Below are positions 1 through 5,614 of a stretch of DNA of 7,336 nt, in pieces. This stretch comes from Gemmatimonadales bacterium (GTDB lineage Bacteria > Gemmatimonadota > Gemmatimonadetes > Gemmatimonadales > GWC2-71-9), in the NCBI GenBank assembly GCA_025924275.1, contig JAICEH010000103.1:1-7336 (forward strand), in the 5' to 3' direction. The notes under the pieces are model-generated. The model ran no database searches. It saw only the letters and a program-made list of their open reading frames with translations, and had not been told where the DNA came from. Each line of letters starts with the position of its first letter. Position 1 is the stretch's first letter. A program made the translations under genes and the position numbers.

Positions 1-296
1 ATCGGCCGCACCACCGCCTGCGGGCCGCCGTCGCCCGGCCGGACCTCCAGGGCCACGGTGCCGGCCGGCGCAGCATAGGTGGCGGTGAACGGGCTCGCGC
101 CGCCCAGCGACCCGGCCTGCTCCGCCGGGAGCACCTCGCGGAGGAGCCCGGTCACCTGGGCGGCCGAGAGCGGCTCCCGGGTCACCGGCCGTTCCGCGCC
201 CCGCACGCGGAGCGACGCGGGCGCGCCGGGCTGCAGCGCAAGCAGGTCGGCGCGGTGCTCGAAGAGGGCCTTGATGAGCGGGTCGAGCTGGGGCAC
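1..296 (-). CDS. PilT-like type IV pilus ATPase, N-terminal fragment (runs off left edge)
   Basis: An open minus-strand frame starts at GTG 296-294 and runs to the window edge without a stop (98 codons). Its residues follow the layout of the PAS-like N-terminal domain of PilT/PilU retraction ATPases: a short helix (LDPLIKALFEHRADLLAL), a turn and strand (GAPASLRVRGAERPV), a helix (LSAAQVTGLLREVLPAEQ), then strands ending in QAVVRP, where PilT has its 'avfR.ip' strand. PilT hexamers power pilus retraction and twitching motility at the inner-membrane base. The Walker motifs would lie beyond the window, so the ATPase itself is not seen. The canonical 'SDLHL' segment reads 'ADLLAL' here. The start lies 8 bases after the stop of the upstream gene, so the two are probably co-transcribed. 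A GspE/PilB-type N-terminus or a diverged PilT paralogue is possible. The assignment rests on pattern resemblance by eye. Confidence 0.6.
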   Translation of the reverse strand, partial: MPQLDPLIKALFEHRADLLALQPGAPASLRVRGAERPVTREPLSAAQVTGLLREVLPAEQAGSLGGASPFTATYAAPAGTVALEVRPGDGGPQAVVRP

Positions 297-304
297 GGCG
301 GATC

Positions 305-769
305 TCAGTCGAGGGGCCGGACGAGCCGGACGTGGGTACGGCCGATCAGGAGGAGCCCCTCGGGCCCACGCAGGGCGAAGAAGGGGTCCTGCGAGTTGAC
401 GTAGTCGAGCGCGCGGGTGCGGGTGGGCGGCAGGAGGAGGCGGGCCCGCCCGAGGCGGACCGTCCCGCCGTGCATGGTGACCTCGAGCTCGACCTCGGGG
501 GCCAGTCGCGCCTCGGGGGCCTCGGCGGCCACCGCGTCGGGGGCGATGCGGACCAGTGCCACCTGCGCCTTGGAGACGAACACGACCCCGCCGCCGGGAG
601 TGGAGACCGGGAAGAAGTGCTCGGCCCGATTGAGCATCTCGAGCGGCGTCTCGCCCCCGTCGCGGTGCGCCACCCGCGCCTGGAGGTGAAGCGCACCCTC
701 GAGCGTGGCCCCGTCGGCGAGCAGGATCTCGGCCGTGACGCGCTCGGTGGACAGCCAGCTGGACTCCAC
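305..769 (-). CDS. Hypothetical protein with two copies of an unrecognised beta-rich module
   Basis: This 154-residue protein belongs to no family I can name with confidence. It has no signal peptide, transmembrane segment or cysteine. It is an internal duplication. Module 1 spans about residues 10-75 and module 2 about 93-152, joined by an Ala/Glu/Pro-rich linker. Both carry a G..L.G strand-turn, then L(E/D)-(M/Y)-(L/V)-N (L43-N47 and L121-N125), FF five residues after the Asn (F52-F53 and F130-F131), a Gly-containing turn, a hydrophobic strand (VVFVSKAQV and LLLIGRTHV) and a closing LVR (72-74 and 149-151). The pattern suggests a pair of small beta-barrels. The GTG at 769 is preceded by GGAGGG at good spacing. 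The ATG at 771 is in another frame and opens only an Arg/Ser/Pro-rich shadow. The gene sits 8 bases before the PilT-like gene, suggesting a pilus or surface-motility role by association only. Confidence 0.8.
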   Translation of the reverse strand: MESSWLSTERVTAEILLADGATLEGALHLQARVAHRDGGETPLEMLNRAEHFFPVSTPGGGVVFVSKAQVALVRIAPDAVAAEAPEARLAPEVELEVTMHGGTVRLGRARLLLPPTRTRALDYVNSQDPFFALRGPEGLLLIGRTHVRLVRPLD

Positions 770-824
770 ATTCCCTCCGGGGTCAGGCCGCGGCCGCGGC
801 GTCGGGCCGGCGGGTGATCTGTTC

Positions 825-841
825 GCCGGCCTGCGGCCGGC
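825..841 (-). other. GC-rich hairpin just after the dehydrogenase stop
   Basis: Bases 825-831 (gccggcc) and 835-841 (ggccggc) form a perfect 7-bp stem with a 3-base loop, beginning 4 bases after the minus-strand stop at 845. No T-run follows on the minus strand, so it is not a textbook intrinsic terminator. It may slow polymerase, protect the 3' end of the ferritin-dehydrogenase message, or reflect local GC bias. The rest of the 770-844 gap holds a perfect 12-bp palindrome (788-799, containing a NotI site), the GGAGGG of the next gene, and no clear promoter. Confidence 0.25.
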
Positions 842-844
842 CGG

Positions 845-1759
845 TCAGGCGCGCAGCTCCACGCCGGCCTGGCGCTCGTTCACCCGCAACGCCTCGATGT
901 AGTCCGCCTCCTCGCCCAGGATGGCGCGGGCCCGCGCGAGCAGCTCGACCGCGTGCGCCAGGATGGGGTGGTCCACGCCGCACTCGTCCGCGAGCTCGGC
1001 CGCGATCCCGGCGTCCTTGTGGAGGAGGGCAAGCCGGAAGGTGGGCGGGAAGCGGCCGGTGAGCACCCGCTCCGGCACCAGGACTTCGCTCACGAACGAC
1101 CGCCCGCTGGAGGCGTTCAGCACCCCCACCGCGGGCCCGGGCCGCACGCCCGCCCGGGCCAGCGCGGTGAGCGCCTCGCCCAGCGCCAGGATGTTCACGG
1201 CGAGGAGGGCGTTGTTGACCGCCTTCATCGCGTGGCCGGTCCCGACCCCGCCCAGGTGCTCGATCCGCTGGCCGAAGGCCCGCACCACCTCGCGGGCCTG
1301 GAGCACGTCCTGCTCCTCGCCACCCAGCATCACGGTGAGGCTGCCGGCCTCGGCGCCGTTGGTGCCGCCGCTCACCGGCGCGTCCACGAAGCCGTGGCCG
1401 GCGGCCCGGAGCCGGGCCGCGATCCGGCGGGAAGCCGCCGGCGACCCGGAGGTGCAGTCCACCAGGAGGGCGCCGGGCCGGAACCCGGCGAGGAGCCCGT
1501 CCGGGCCGTCGAGCAGGCCCTCGACATCGGCCGAGGTCGGGAGGCAGGTGAGCACCACCTCGGCCGCCTCCGCCGCCGCCCGGGGCGTCGCGGCCACCCG
1601 CGCCCCGGTGGCCTCGCCGAAGCGGCGGGCCCCCTCGGCGGTCCGGTTCCAGACGGTGAGCGGGTAGAGCCGGGCGACTCGCGCGGCCATCGGCCGGCCG
1701 ATCGCGCCGAGGCCGAGGAAGGCCACGCGCGGCCGGGCGTGGAGCGGCGGCTCGCTCAT
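845..1759 (-). CDS. NAD(P)-dependent beta-hydroxyacid dehydrogenase (3-hydroxyisobutyrate dehydrogenase/GLYR family)
   Basis: This 304-residue protein has the full family layout and usual length. A Rossmann motif GLGAIGRPM lies at 16-24. WNRT at 37-40 has Arg39 where NADP(H)-using relatives bind the 2'-phosphate, so NADPH preference is inferred. A DCTSGSPA segment follows at 101-108, the substrate-binding DAPVSGGTNGAEAGSLTVMLGG block at 126-147, and the catalytic Lys179 in GVGTGHAMKAVNN. The C-terminal half is the all-helical domain. Family members oxidise 3-hydroxyisobutyrate (valine breakdown) or reduce tartronate or succinic semialdehydes; the exact substrate cannot be read here. The frame stays open upstream to 2014, but that stretch is antisense-like filler over the ferritin gene. 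ATG 1759 is chosen because it precedes the Rossmann strand by 11 residues. Its ATGA overlaps the ferritin stop, implying translational coupling. Confidence 0.9.
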   Translation of the reverse strand: MSEPPLHARPRVAFLGLGAIGRPMAARVARLYPLTVWNRTAEGARRFGEATGARVAATPRAAAEAAEVVLTCLPTSADVEGLLDGPDGLLAGFRPGALLVDCTSGSPAASRRIAARLRAAGHGFVDAPVSGGTNGAEAGSLTVMLGGEEQDVLQAREVVRAFGQRIEHLGGVGTGHAMKAVNNALLAVNILALGEALTALARAGVRPGPAVGVLNASSGRSFVSEVLVPERVLTGRFPPTFRLALLHKDAGIAAELADECGVDHPILAHAVELLARARAILGEEADYIEALRVNERQAGVELRA

Positions 1760-2253
1760 TCTCCGGTCCGCCGCCCCAGCTCCTTGTCGTACATGAACAG
1801 GCCGGCGCGGTTGTCGCCGATCAGCTTGAGGGTGTCCACGATCTCCCGCCCGGTCTTCTCCTCCTCCACCTGCTCCACGATGAACCACTGGAGGAGCGCC
1901 TGGCTGGCGTAGTCCTTCTCCTTCACCGCGAGGTCGTAGATCGCCCGGATGCTGGCCGAGACCTTCTCCTCGTGCTTCCGCGCGGCCTCGAAGGCGGCCA
2001 GGGGCGAGGTCCACTTCGCCAGGGGCTTCTCGATGGCGGCCAGCTCCACGTGCCCGTTGCGGTCGTGGACGTAGTCGAAGAACTTGAGCGCGTGCCCCAT
2101 CTCCTCCCGGCCCTGCACCCGCATCCAGTGCGCGAAGCCGTTGAGGGTGGACTCGGCGAAGTATGCGGCCATCGCGAGGTACAGGTAGGCGGACGCGAGC
2201 TCCTTCTGGATCTGGTCATTCATCGCGTCCTGCACCGGCTTGCTGAGCTGCAT
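1756..2253 (-). CDS. ftnA: Bacterial non-haem ferritin (FtnA-type)
   Basis: At 165 residues this matches the length of FtnA, the 24-subunit cage that oxidises Fe(II) and stores ferric mineral in the cytoplasm. All ferroxidase ligands are visible at the positions expected from E. coli FtnA plus one: Glu18 (QIQKELASAYLYL), Glu51 and His54 (REEMGHALKFFDY), Glu95 (KHEEKV), and Gln128 and Glu131 in IVEQVEEEK, with Glu127 available for the third iron site. The haem-ligand methionine arrangement of bacterioferritin is not apparent. The start at ATG 2253 is supported by GGAGGG nine bases upstream. A longer open frame upstream to 2757 runs antisense across the permease and has no ferritin character. 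It is the first gene of a minus-strand operon, overlapping the dehydrogenase by 4 bases, and diverges from the oxyanion transporter genes. No clear Fur box is visible upstream. Confidence 0.95.
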   Translation of the reverse strand: MQLSKPVQDAMNDQIQKELASAYLYLAMAAYFAESTLNGFAHWMRVQGREEMGHALKFFDYVHDRNGHVELAAIEKPLAKWTSPLAAFEAARKHEEKVSASIRAIYDLAVKEKDYASQALLQWFIVEQVEEEKTGREIVDTLKLIGDNRAGLFMYDKELGRRTGE

Positions 2254-2331
2254 GGGCGGGGTCCCTCCGGCGTCGACTGGGGACGACGGCGCCGCGTGAC
2301 GTCCGCGGCGCCGGGATGGAACGGTCGGTGA
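2254..2331. promoter_or_regulatory. Divergent intergenic region with a perfect 10-bp inverted repeat
   Basis: This 78-base gap must hold the promoters for both the ferritin operon (minus) and the permease operon (plus). Bases 2287-2296 (cggcgccgcg) and 2304-2313 (cgcggcgccg) are perfect inverted copies around a 7-base centre whose core, gacgtc, is itself palindromic. No T-run follows on either side. It could be a shared operator or an RNA hairpin in the permease leader. I see no convincing -35/-10 pair, no AT-rich ModE-type box and no Fur box. The gap is too short to hold a Moco riboswitch comfortably. Confidence 0.45.
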
Positions 2332-3147
2332 ATGCCCAATACTAACGCCCCCGATTCCGCACGGCACGGCCCGCGCCGGCTGGCAGGCCGGATCCTGGTG
2401 GCGGGCCTCTCGGCGCTCCTGGTGCTCTTCGTGGCGGGGCCGCTCCTCCGGCTGCTGCTGGCGGCGCGGCCGGCGAGCCTCGCCGCAGCCCTGGGCGACC
2501 CGGAGGTCCGGGCCTCGATCGCACTCACCGTGGCCACGGCTGGCGCCGCCACGGCGCTCGCGCTCATCGGGGGCGTACCGCTCGCCTGGCTCCTCGCCCG
2601 GCGCCGGTTCCGGGGGCGCCGGGTCGTGGAGGCCCTGCTCGACCTGCCGGTGGTGGTGCCGCACCCGGTGGCCGGCATCGCCCTCCTGCTCTTCCTGGGC
2701 CGCGAGAGCGCGGTGGGCGGGGCCCTGGCCCGGGCCGGTCTCGAGGTGGTCAATCACGTCCCCGGCATCGTGGCGGCGATGCTGTTCGTGTCGGTGCCGC
2801 TCCTGGTGAGTGCCGCGCGGGAGGCGTTCGCCGCGGTGGACCCGCGGCTCGAGCGAGTGGCGCGGACGCTGGGCGACGGTCCGGCCACGGTCTTCCGTCG
2901 CGTCACCCTGCCGCTGGCGGGGCGGTCGATCCTCGCGGGAGCGGTGCTGGCGTGGGCGCGGAGCGTGAGCGAGTTCGGCGCCGTGGTGGTCCTGACGTAC
3001 AACCCGAAGGTCGGCAGCATCCTCACCTTCGACCGCTTCACCACCGGCGGGCTGGCGGCGGCGGTTCCGGTCGCCGTCCTGCTCCTCGGCGTCGCCCTCG
3101 CGGTCACGGCGGTGGCGCGGCTCCTGGTCCGGGACCGGGCACCGTGA
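2332..3147 (+). CDS. wtpB: Tungstate/molybdate ABC transporter permease (WtpB/ModB-type)
   Basis: This 271-residue inner-membrane protein has about six hydrophobic segments (roughly 21-43, 61-88, 99-122, 143-161, 198-222, 240-265). The EAA coupling loop lies at about 174-195 (LERVARTLGDGPATVFRRVTLPL), with the conserved Gly181, where the permease docks on its ATPase. The segment EFGAVVVLTYNPKVGSIL (214-231) and the following DRFTTGGL resemble the archaeal/bacterial tungstate-molybdate permeases WtpB/TupB more than E. coli ModB. It forms the channel for imported WO4 or MoO4. The stop overlaps the GTG of the ATPase gene (GTGA, 3144-3147). ATG 2332 gives a short charged N-terminus before the first helix; the ribosome-binding site is weak. 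No substrate-binding protein gene adjoins it in this window, which is unusual. Sulfate or another oxyanion is an alternative substrate. Confidence 0.82.
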   Translation: MPNTNAPDSARHGPRRLAGRILVAGLSALLVLFVAGPLLRLLLAARPASLAAALGDPEVRASIALTVATAGAATALALIGGVPLAWLLARRRFRGRRVVEALLDLPVVVPHPVAGIALLLFLGRESAVGGALARAGLEVVNHVPGIVAAMLFVSVPLLVSAAREAFAAVDPRLERVARTLGDGPATVFRRVTLPLAGRSILAGAVLAWARSVSEFGAVVVLTYNPKVGSILTFDRFTTGGLAAAVPVAVLLLGVALAVTAVARLLVRDRAP

Positions 3148-4205
3148 TCCGCCTCGAGGGGCTGACGGTGGACGCCGGGGACTTCACCCTGACGGACGTC
3201 ACCTTCGACGTGCCGGCGGGCGGGTACGGGCTCGTCATCGGACCCACGGGCTCGGGCAAGACCACGCTGCTGGAGAGCATCGCGGGACACACCCGGCCCC
3301 GGGCCGGGCGGGTGCTCCTCGACGACCGGGACGCCTCGGGCCTGCCGCCCGAAGCGCGCGGCGTCGGGTTCGTGTACCAGCAGTACCACCTCTTCCCTCA
3401 CCTGACGGTGGCCGAGAACATCGGCTACGGGCTCCGCCGCGAGGGGCCGGCGGCCCGCCGCGCCCGGGTCGAGGCCCTCGCGGCGATGCTCGGGATCGGC
3501 GACCTGCTGGGGCGGAGCGTCCATCGGCTGAGCGGCGGGGAGCAGCAGCGAGCCGCCATTGCACGGGCGCTCGCGCCCCGGCCCCGCGTCCTCCTCCTCG
3601 ACGAGCCCTTCGCGGCCCTCGACCCGTCCACCCGGCGCGCGCTCCGCCGCGAGCTCCGCGCGCTGCACGCGCGCGGGGGCACCACCACGCGCCAGGGGAC
3701 CCACGACTTCGACGAGGCCCTGCGCCTCGGGGAGCGGGTGGCGGTCCTGGCGGACGGCCGCGTCGCCCAGGCGGGCACGCCGGAGGAGGTGTTCCGCCAC
3801 CCCAACTCGGCGTTCGTGGCCCGCTTCATCGGGGCGGGCAACGTGATCGCCGGCCGGGTGCGGTGGCTCGGCGCGCCGCCGGCCGACGGGGAGAGCGCCG
3901 CGGCCACGTTCGATGCCGGCGCCTTCGTCCTCGAGGTGGTGGCGGAGCGGGACGGCCCCGCGCACGCGGTGCTCCGGCCCGAGGACCTGACCCTGAGCCG
4001 GCTGGTGCCGGAGGGCTCGGCCCGCAACCACGTGCGGGCGACCGTCGCGGTGCTCGAGCGCACCGGGCCCGTGACCCTGGTGCACCTCGACGCCGGGCGG
4101 CCGCTGGTGGCGTCGCTCACCACCGCGTCGGTCGACGCGCTGGGGCTCGCCCCCGGCGTGCCGGTGGTCGCGACCGCCAAGGCCACCGCCGTCCTGCTGG
4201 TCTGA
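3144..4205 (+). CDS. wtpC: Tungstate/molybdate ABC transporter ATP-binding protein (WtpC/ModC-type)
   Basis: This 353-residue ATPase energises the adjoining permease. Motifs in order: Walker A GPTGSGKT (33-40), Q-loop FVYQQYHLFPHLT (76-88), signature LSGGEQQ (129-135), Walker B LLLDEP (150-155), D-loop ALD (158-160) and switch His187 in THDFDEA. The C-terminal portion from about 291 (ARNHVRATVAVLERTG to TAKATAVLLV) reads as a single MOP/TOBE-like oxyanion-binding domain, supporting molybdate/tungstate specificity. The GTG at 3144 overlaps the permease stop and places Walker A at the normal depth. The frame extends further upstream only as a shadow of the permease gene. One oddity: the strand before the switch histidine reads TTTRQGTHD rather than a hydrophobic TT.LHVTHD. 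The DNA polymerase IV start lies 4 bases after the stop. Confidence 0.9.
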   Translation: MIRLEGLTVDAGDFTLTDVTFDVPAGGYGLVIGPTGSGKTTLLESIAGHTRPRAGRVLLDDRDASGLPPEARGVGFVYQQYHLFPHLTVAENIGYGLRREGPAARRARVEALAAMLGIGDLLGRSVHRLSGGEQQRAAIARALAPRPRVLLLDEPFAALDPSTRRALRRELRALHARGGTTTRQGTHDFDEALRLGERVAVLADGRVAQAGTPEEVFRHPNSAFVARFIGAGNVIAGRVRWLGAPPADGESAAATFDAGAFVLEVVAERDGPAHAVLRPEDLTLSRLVPEGSARNHVRATVAVLERTGPVTLVHLDAGRPLVASLTTASVDALGLAPGVPVVATAKATAVLLV

Positions 4206-4209
4206 GCCC

Positions 4210-5406
4210 GTGCCGGCGCGCATCCTCCACGTGGACCTCGACGCCTTCTTCGTCGAGGTGTGCCGGCAGCGGCAGCCGGAACTCCGCAGCGTGGAACTGC
4301 TGATCGTGGGCGGCCGCCGGGAATCGCGCGGCGTGGTGCAGTCGGCCTCCTACGGCGCGCGCGCCCACGGGGTCCGCGCGGGGATGCCGATCGCCGAGGC
4401 GGCACGCCGGTGCCCCGGGGCCACATTCGTCAAGGGACGGTTCGCCGACTACCGCGAGGCCTCGCGTGGGGTGCGCGAGGTGCTGCGAAATCACTCGCCG
4501 GTCGTGGCGATGGCCTCGCTGGACGAGGCCTACCTCGACTATGCGGGCACCGAGCGGCTCTGGCCGGTCTCGCTCCTGCCGGAGGCCGAGGCGATCCGCG
4601 ACGGCGTGCGGTCCGCCACCGGCCTCGACTGCAGCATCGGGATCGGCCCCAACCGGATGGTCGCGAAGCTCGCGTCCGACTACGCCAAGCCCCGCGGGCT
4701 GATGGAGGTCCGCGCCGGCTGGGAGGAGGGGTTCCTGGCCGGCCTCGAGCTGCGGGCCCTGCCGGGGGTCGGCCCGCGCACTGCCGCGCGCTGGGCGGAG
4801 CGCGGACTCACCCTGGTCGCCGAGGTGCAGGCGATGGGACTCGAGGCGCTCGCGCGGCGGGTCGGGGACAACGCCAAGTGGCTCAAGCTCCGCGCGCACG
4901 GGCACGGGGGCACCACTCTTCGGGCCGGCCGTACCGCCAAGTCAATCAGCCGGGAGACCACCTTCGCGCGCGACCTCCGGGACGTGGCCGAGGCGCGAAG
5001 GGTCCTCGACCTCCTCGCGGCGCGGGTCACCGCCCAGCTCCGGGAGGAAGGCCTGGAGGCGCGGACACTCACCCTCAAGATCCGACGGGACGACTTCACG
5101 ACCCGGACACGGAGCCGCACATTCCAGGAACCGACGGCGCTCGAGGGAGAGGTCCTCCCGGCGGCGCGGGGGCTGCTCGAGCCGGCCTTCGGTGAGGTCC
5201 TCCGGGCCAGGCACGGGGTCCGGCTGCTGGGCATCGCCGCGACCAACCTGGTGCCCGCCGGTCCCGGGGACCTGTTCGAGACCCCGGCGCGCCAGCGCCA
5301 GCGGGCGCTCTCCGACGTCCTCGACCGGGTGCGGGGGCGGTACGGCTTCGAGGCCATCGCCCCCGGGCACCTGGCGGATCGGCGTGGCCGGCGGTCCGAG
5401 GACTGA
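4210..5406 (+). CDS. dinB: DNA polymerase IV (DinB, Y-family translesion polymerase)
   Basis: This 398-residue Y-family polymerase copies past damaged bases with low fidelity. The catalytic carboxylates are present: Asp9 in HVDLDAFF, and Asp105 and Glu106 in SLDEAYLD. The steric-gate aromatic is Phe14. The finger motif YGARAHGVRAGMPIAEA (48-64), the palm segment GIGPNRMVAKLASDYAKPRG (144-163), a helix-hairpin-helix (LPGVGPRTAARW, 184-195) and the little finger starting at KSISRETTF (244-252) follow in the usual order. The tail has GDLFE at 353-357, resembling a sliding-clamp motif but lacking the consensus Gln, and continues to residue 398, somewhat longer than E. coli DinB (351). The GTG start leaves six residues before HVDLD, as in relatives. 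It begins 4 bases after wtpC, so it is probably co-transcribed with the transporter; I see no LexA-type box in front of it. Confidence 0.94.
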   Translation: MPARILHVDLDAFFVEVCRQRQPELRSVELLIVGGRRESRGVVQSASYGARAHGVRAGMPIAEAARRCPGATFVKGRFADYREASRGVREVLRNHSPVVAMASLDEAYLDYAGTERLWPVSLLPEAEAIRDGVRSATGLDCSIGIGPNRMVAKLASDYAKPRGLMEVRAGWEEGFLAGLELRALPGVGPRTAARWAERGLTLVAEVQAMGLEALARRVGDNAKWLKLRAHGHGGTTLRAGRTAKSISRETTFARDLRDVAEARRVLDLLAARVTAQLREEGLEARTLTLKIRRDDFTTRTRSRTFQEPTALEGEVLPAARGLLEPAFGEVLRARHGVRLLGIAATNLVPAGPGDLFETPARQRQRALSDVLDRVRGRYGFEAIAPGHLADRRGRRSED

Positions 5407-5410
5407 ACCC

Positions 5411-5548
5411 TCACCGCGGAGGCGCGGAGGGCCGCGGAGGCTCCCATCGCGAGGCGCTACTCGAGTTTGTTATCTTCTTTTGCTACAATCTCTTACGATA
5501 ATCATCCCAGGGGGATCGTCTTCGCGGCCCTCCGCGGCTCCGCGGTGA
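5411..5548. repeat. MITE-like inverted repeat with AT-rich core, after dinB
   Basis: The arms at 5411-5438 and 5521-5548 are inverted copies matching at 26 of 28 bases, each beginning tcaccgcgg at its outer end. The left arm and its edge contain three spaced copies of gcggagg (5416, 5424, 5434). The core between the arms includes a sharply AT-rich stretch (5461-5506, about one third GC) in an otherwise very GC-rich window. No protein is encoded. Both ends have tgaac nearby (5404-5408 and 5546-5550), which might be a short duplication or chance. From memory, repeats of the form TCACCGC(A/G)GAG(A/G)CGC(A/G)GAG are dispersed in many environmental genomes, so this may be a small non-autonomous mobile element. 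It lies 5 bases after the dinB stop, so the fold-back could also help end that transcript. Confidence 0.6.
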
Positions 5549-5556
5549 ACTCCCCC

Positions 5557-5585
5557 TTGTGATCCAGGTCACTCGGCGCTAACTT
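5557..5585 (+). promoter_or_regulatory. Candidate sigma70-like promoter of tetR
   Basis: TTGTGA (5557-5562) and TAACTT (5580-5585) are separated by 17 bases, a plausible but weak -35/-10 pair (each matches roughly half or more of the E. coli consensus). Transcription would begin near 5592. Its position is supported by the operator palindrome overlapping the -10 and by the CRP-like site overlapping the -35. Promoter consensus in this lineage is unknown, so this is tentative. Confidence 0.3.
5558..5573 (+). promoter_or_regulatory. CRP/FNR-family-like binding site
   Basis: TGTGA (5558-5562), six bases, then TCACT (5569-5573) matches 9 of the 10 conserved positions of the CRP consensus TGTGA-N6-TCACA. 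Such a site in front of a fatty-acid oxidation operon would make sense for cAMP or redox-sensing control. A single site in one window can arise by chance, and no CRP gene is visible here. Confidence 0.35.
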
Positions 5586-5606
5586 GCTGGACGTCAAGCA
5601 AGCTAG
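5579..5606 (+). promoter_or_regulatory. 28-bp palindrome, probable TetR-family operator
   Basis: This dyad pairs at 12 of 14 positions. Its inner half-sites are CTTGCT (5583-5588) and AGCAAG (5597-5602) around a GACGTC-centred core, and the outer CTA (5579-5581) and TAG (5604-5606) also match. It ends 8 bases before the tetR GTG and overlaps both the candidate -10 and the AGGAG ribosome-binding site (5605-5609). Length and position are typical of autoregulatory TetR-family operators. Binding by the adjoining regulator is inferred. Confidence 0.7.
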
Positions 5607-5614
5607 GAGTCCGC

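Noticed and set aside
788..799. Perfect 12-bp palindrome (ccgcggccgcgg) between two minus-strand genes
   Set aside because: Pure G/C palindromes arise readily here. There is no promoter beside it and no evidence of regulation.
332..817. Plus-strand 161-residue frame across the duplicated-module gene
   Set aside because: No protein-like hydrophobic pattern. The minus-strand frame has a ribosome-binding site, a repeated motif and operon spacing.
1760..2014. 85-codon N-terminal extension of the dehydrogenase frame
   Set aside because: The extension overlaps the ferritin gene in another frame and is Gly/Arg-rich filler. Family members begin about ten residues before the Rossmann motif, matching ATG 1759.
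2254..2331. Moco riboswitch or ModE box ahead of the oxyanion transporter
   Set aside because: The gap is only 78 bases, very GC-rich, with one simple stem and no AT-rich ModE-like dyad.
2254..2757. Upstream extension of the ferritin frame to 2757
   Set aside because: Ferritin homology begins at ATG 2253 with a good GGAGGG site; the upstream part is antisense to the permease.
2754..4223. 489-residue minus-strand open frame opposite the permease and ATPase genes
   Set aside because: Its translation is Gly/Arg/Pro/His-rich with no domain, and it lies opposite genes with intact motifs. Long antisense frames are expected at this GC content.
4260..5195. 311-residue plus-strand frame inside dinB
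   Set aside because: Out-of-frame Arg/Gly/Pro-rich shadow of a polymerase gene that has all its catalytic residues.
5411..5440. Three spaced gcggagg copies read as a possible CRISPR or tandem-repeat array
   Set aside because: The copies are 7 bases with 1-3 base spacing and unequal periods; they are simply part of one inverted-repeat arm.
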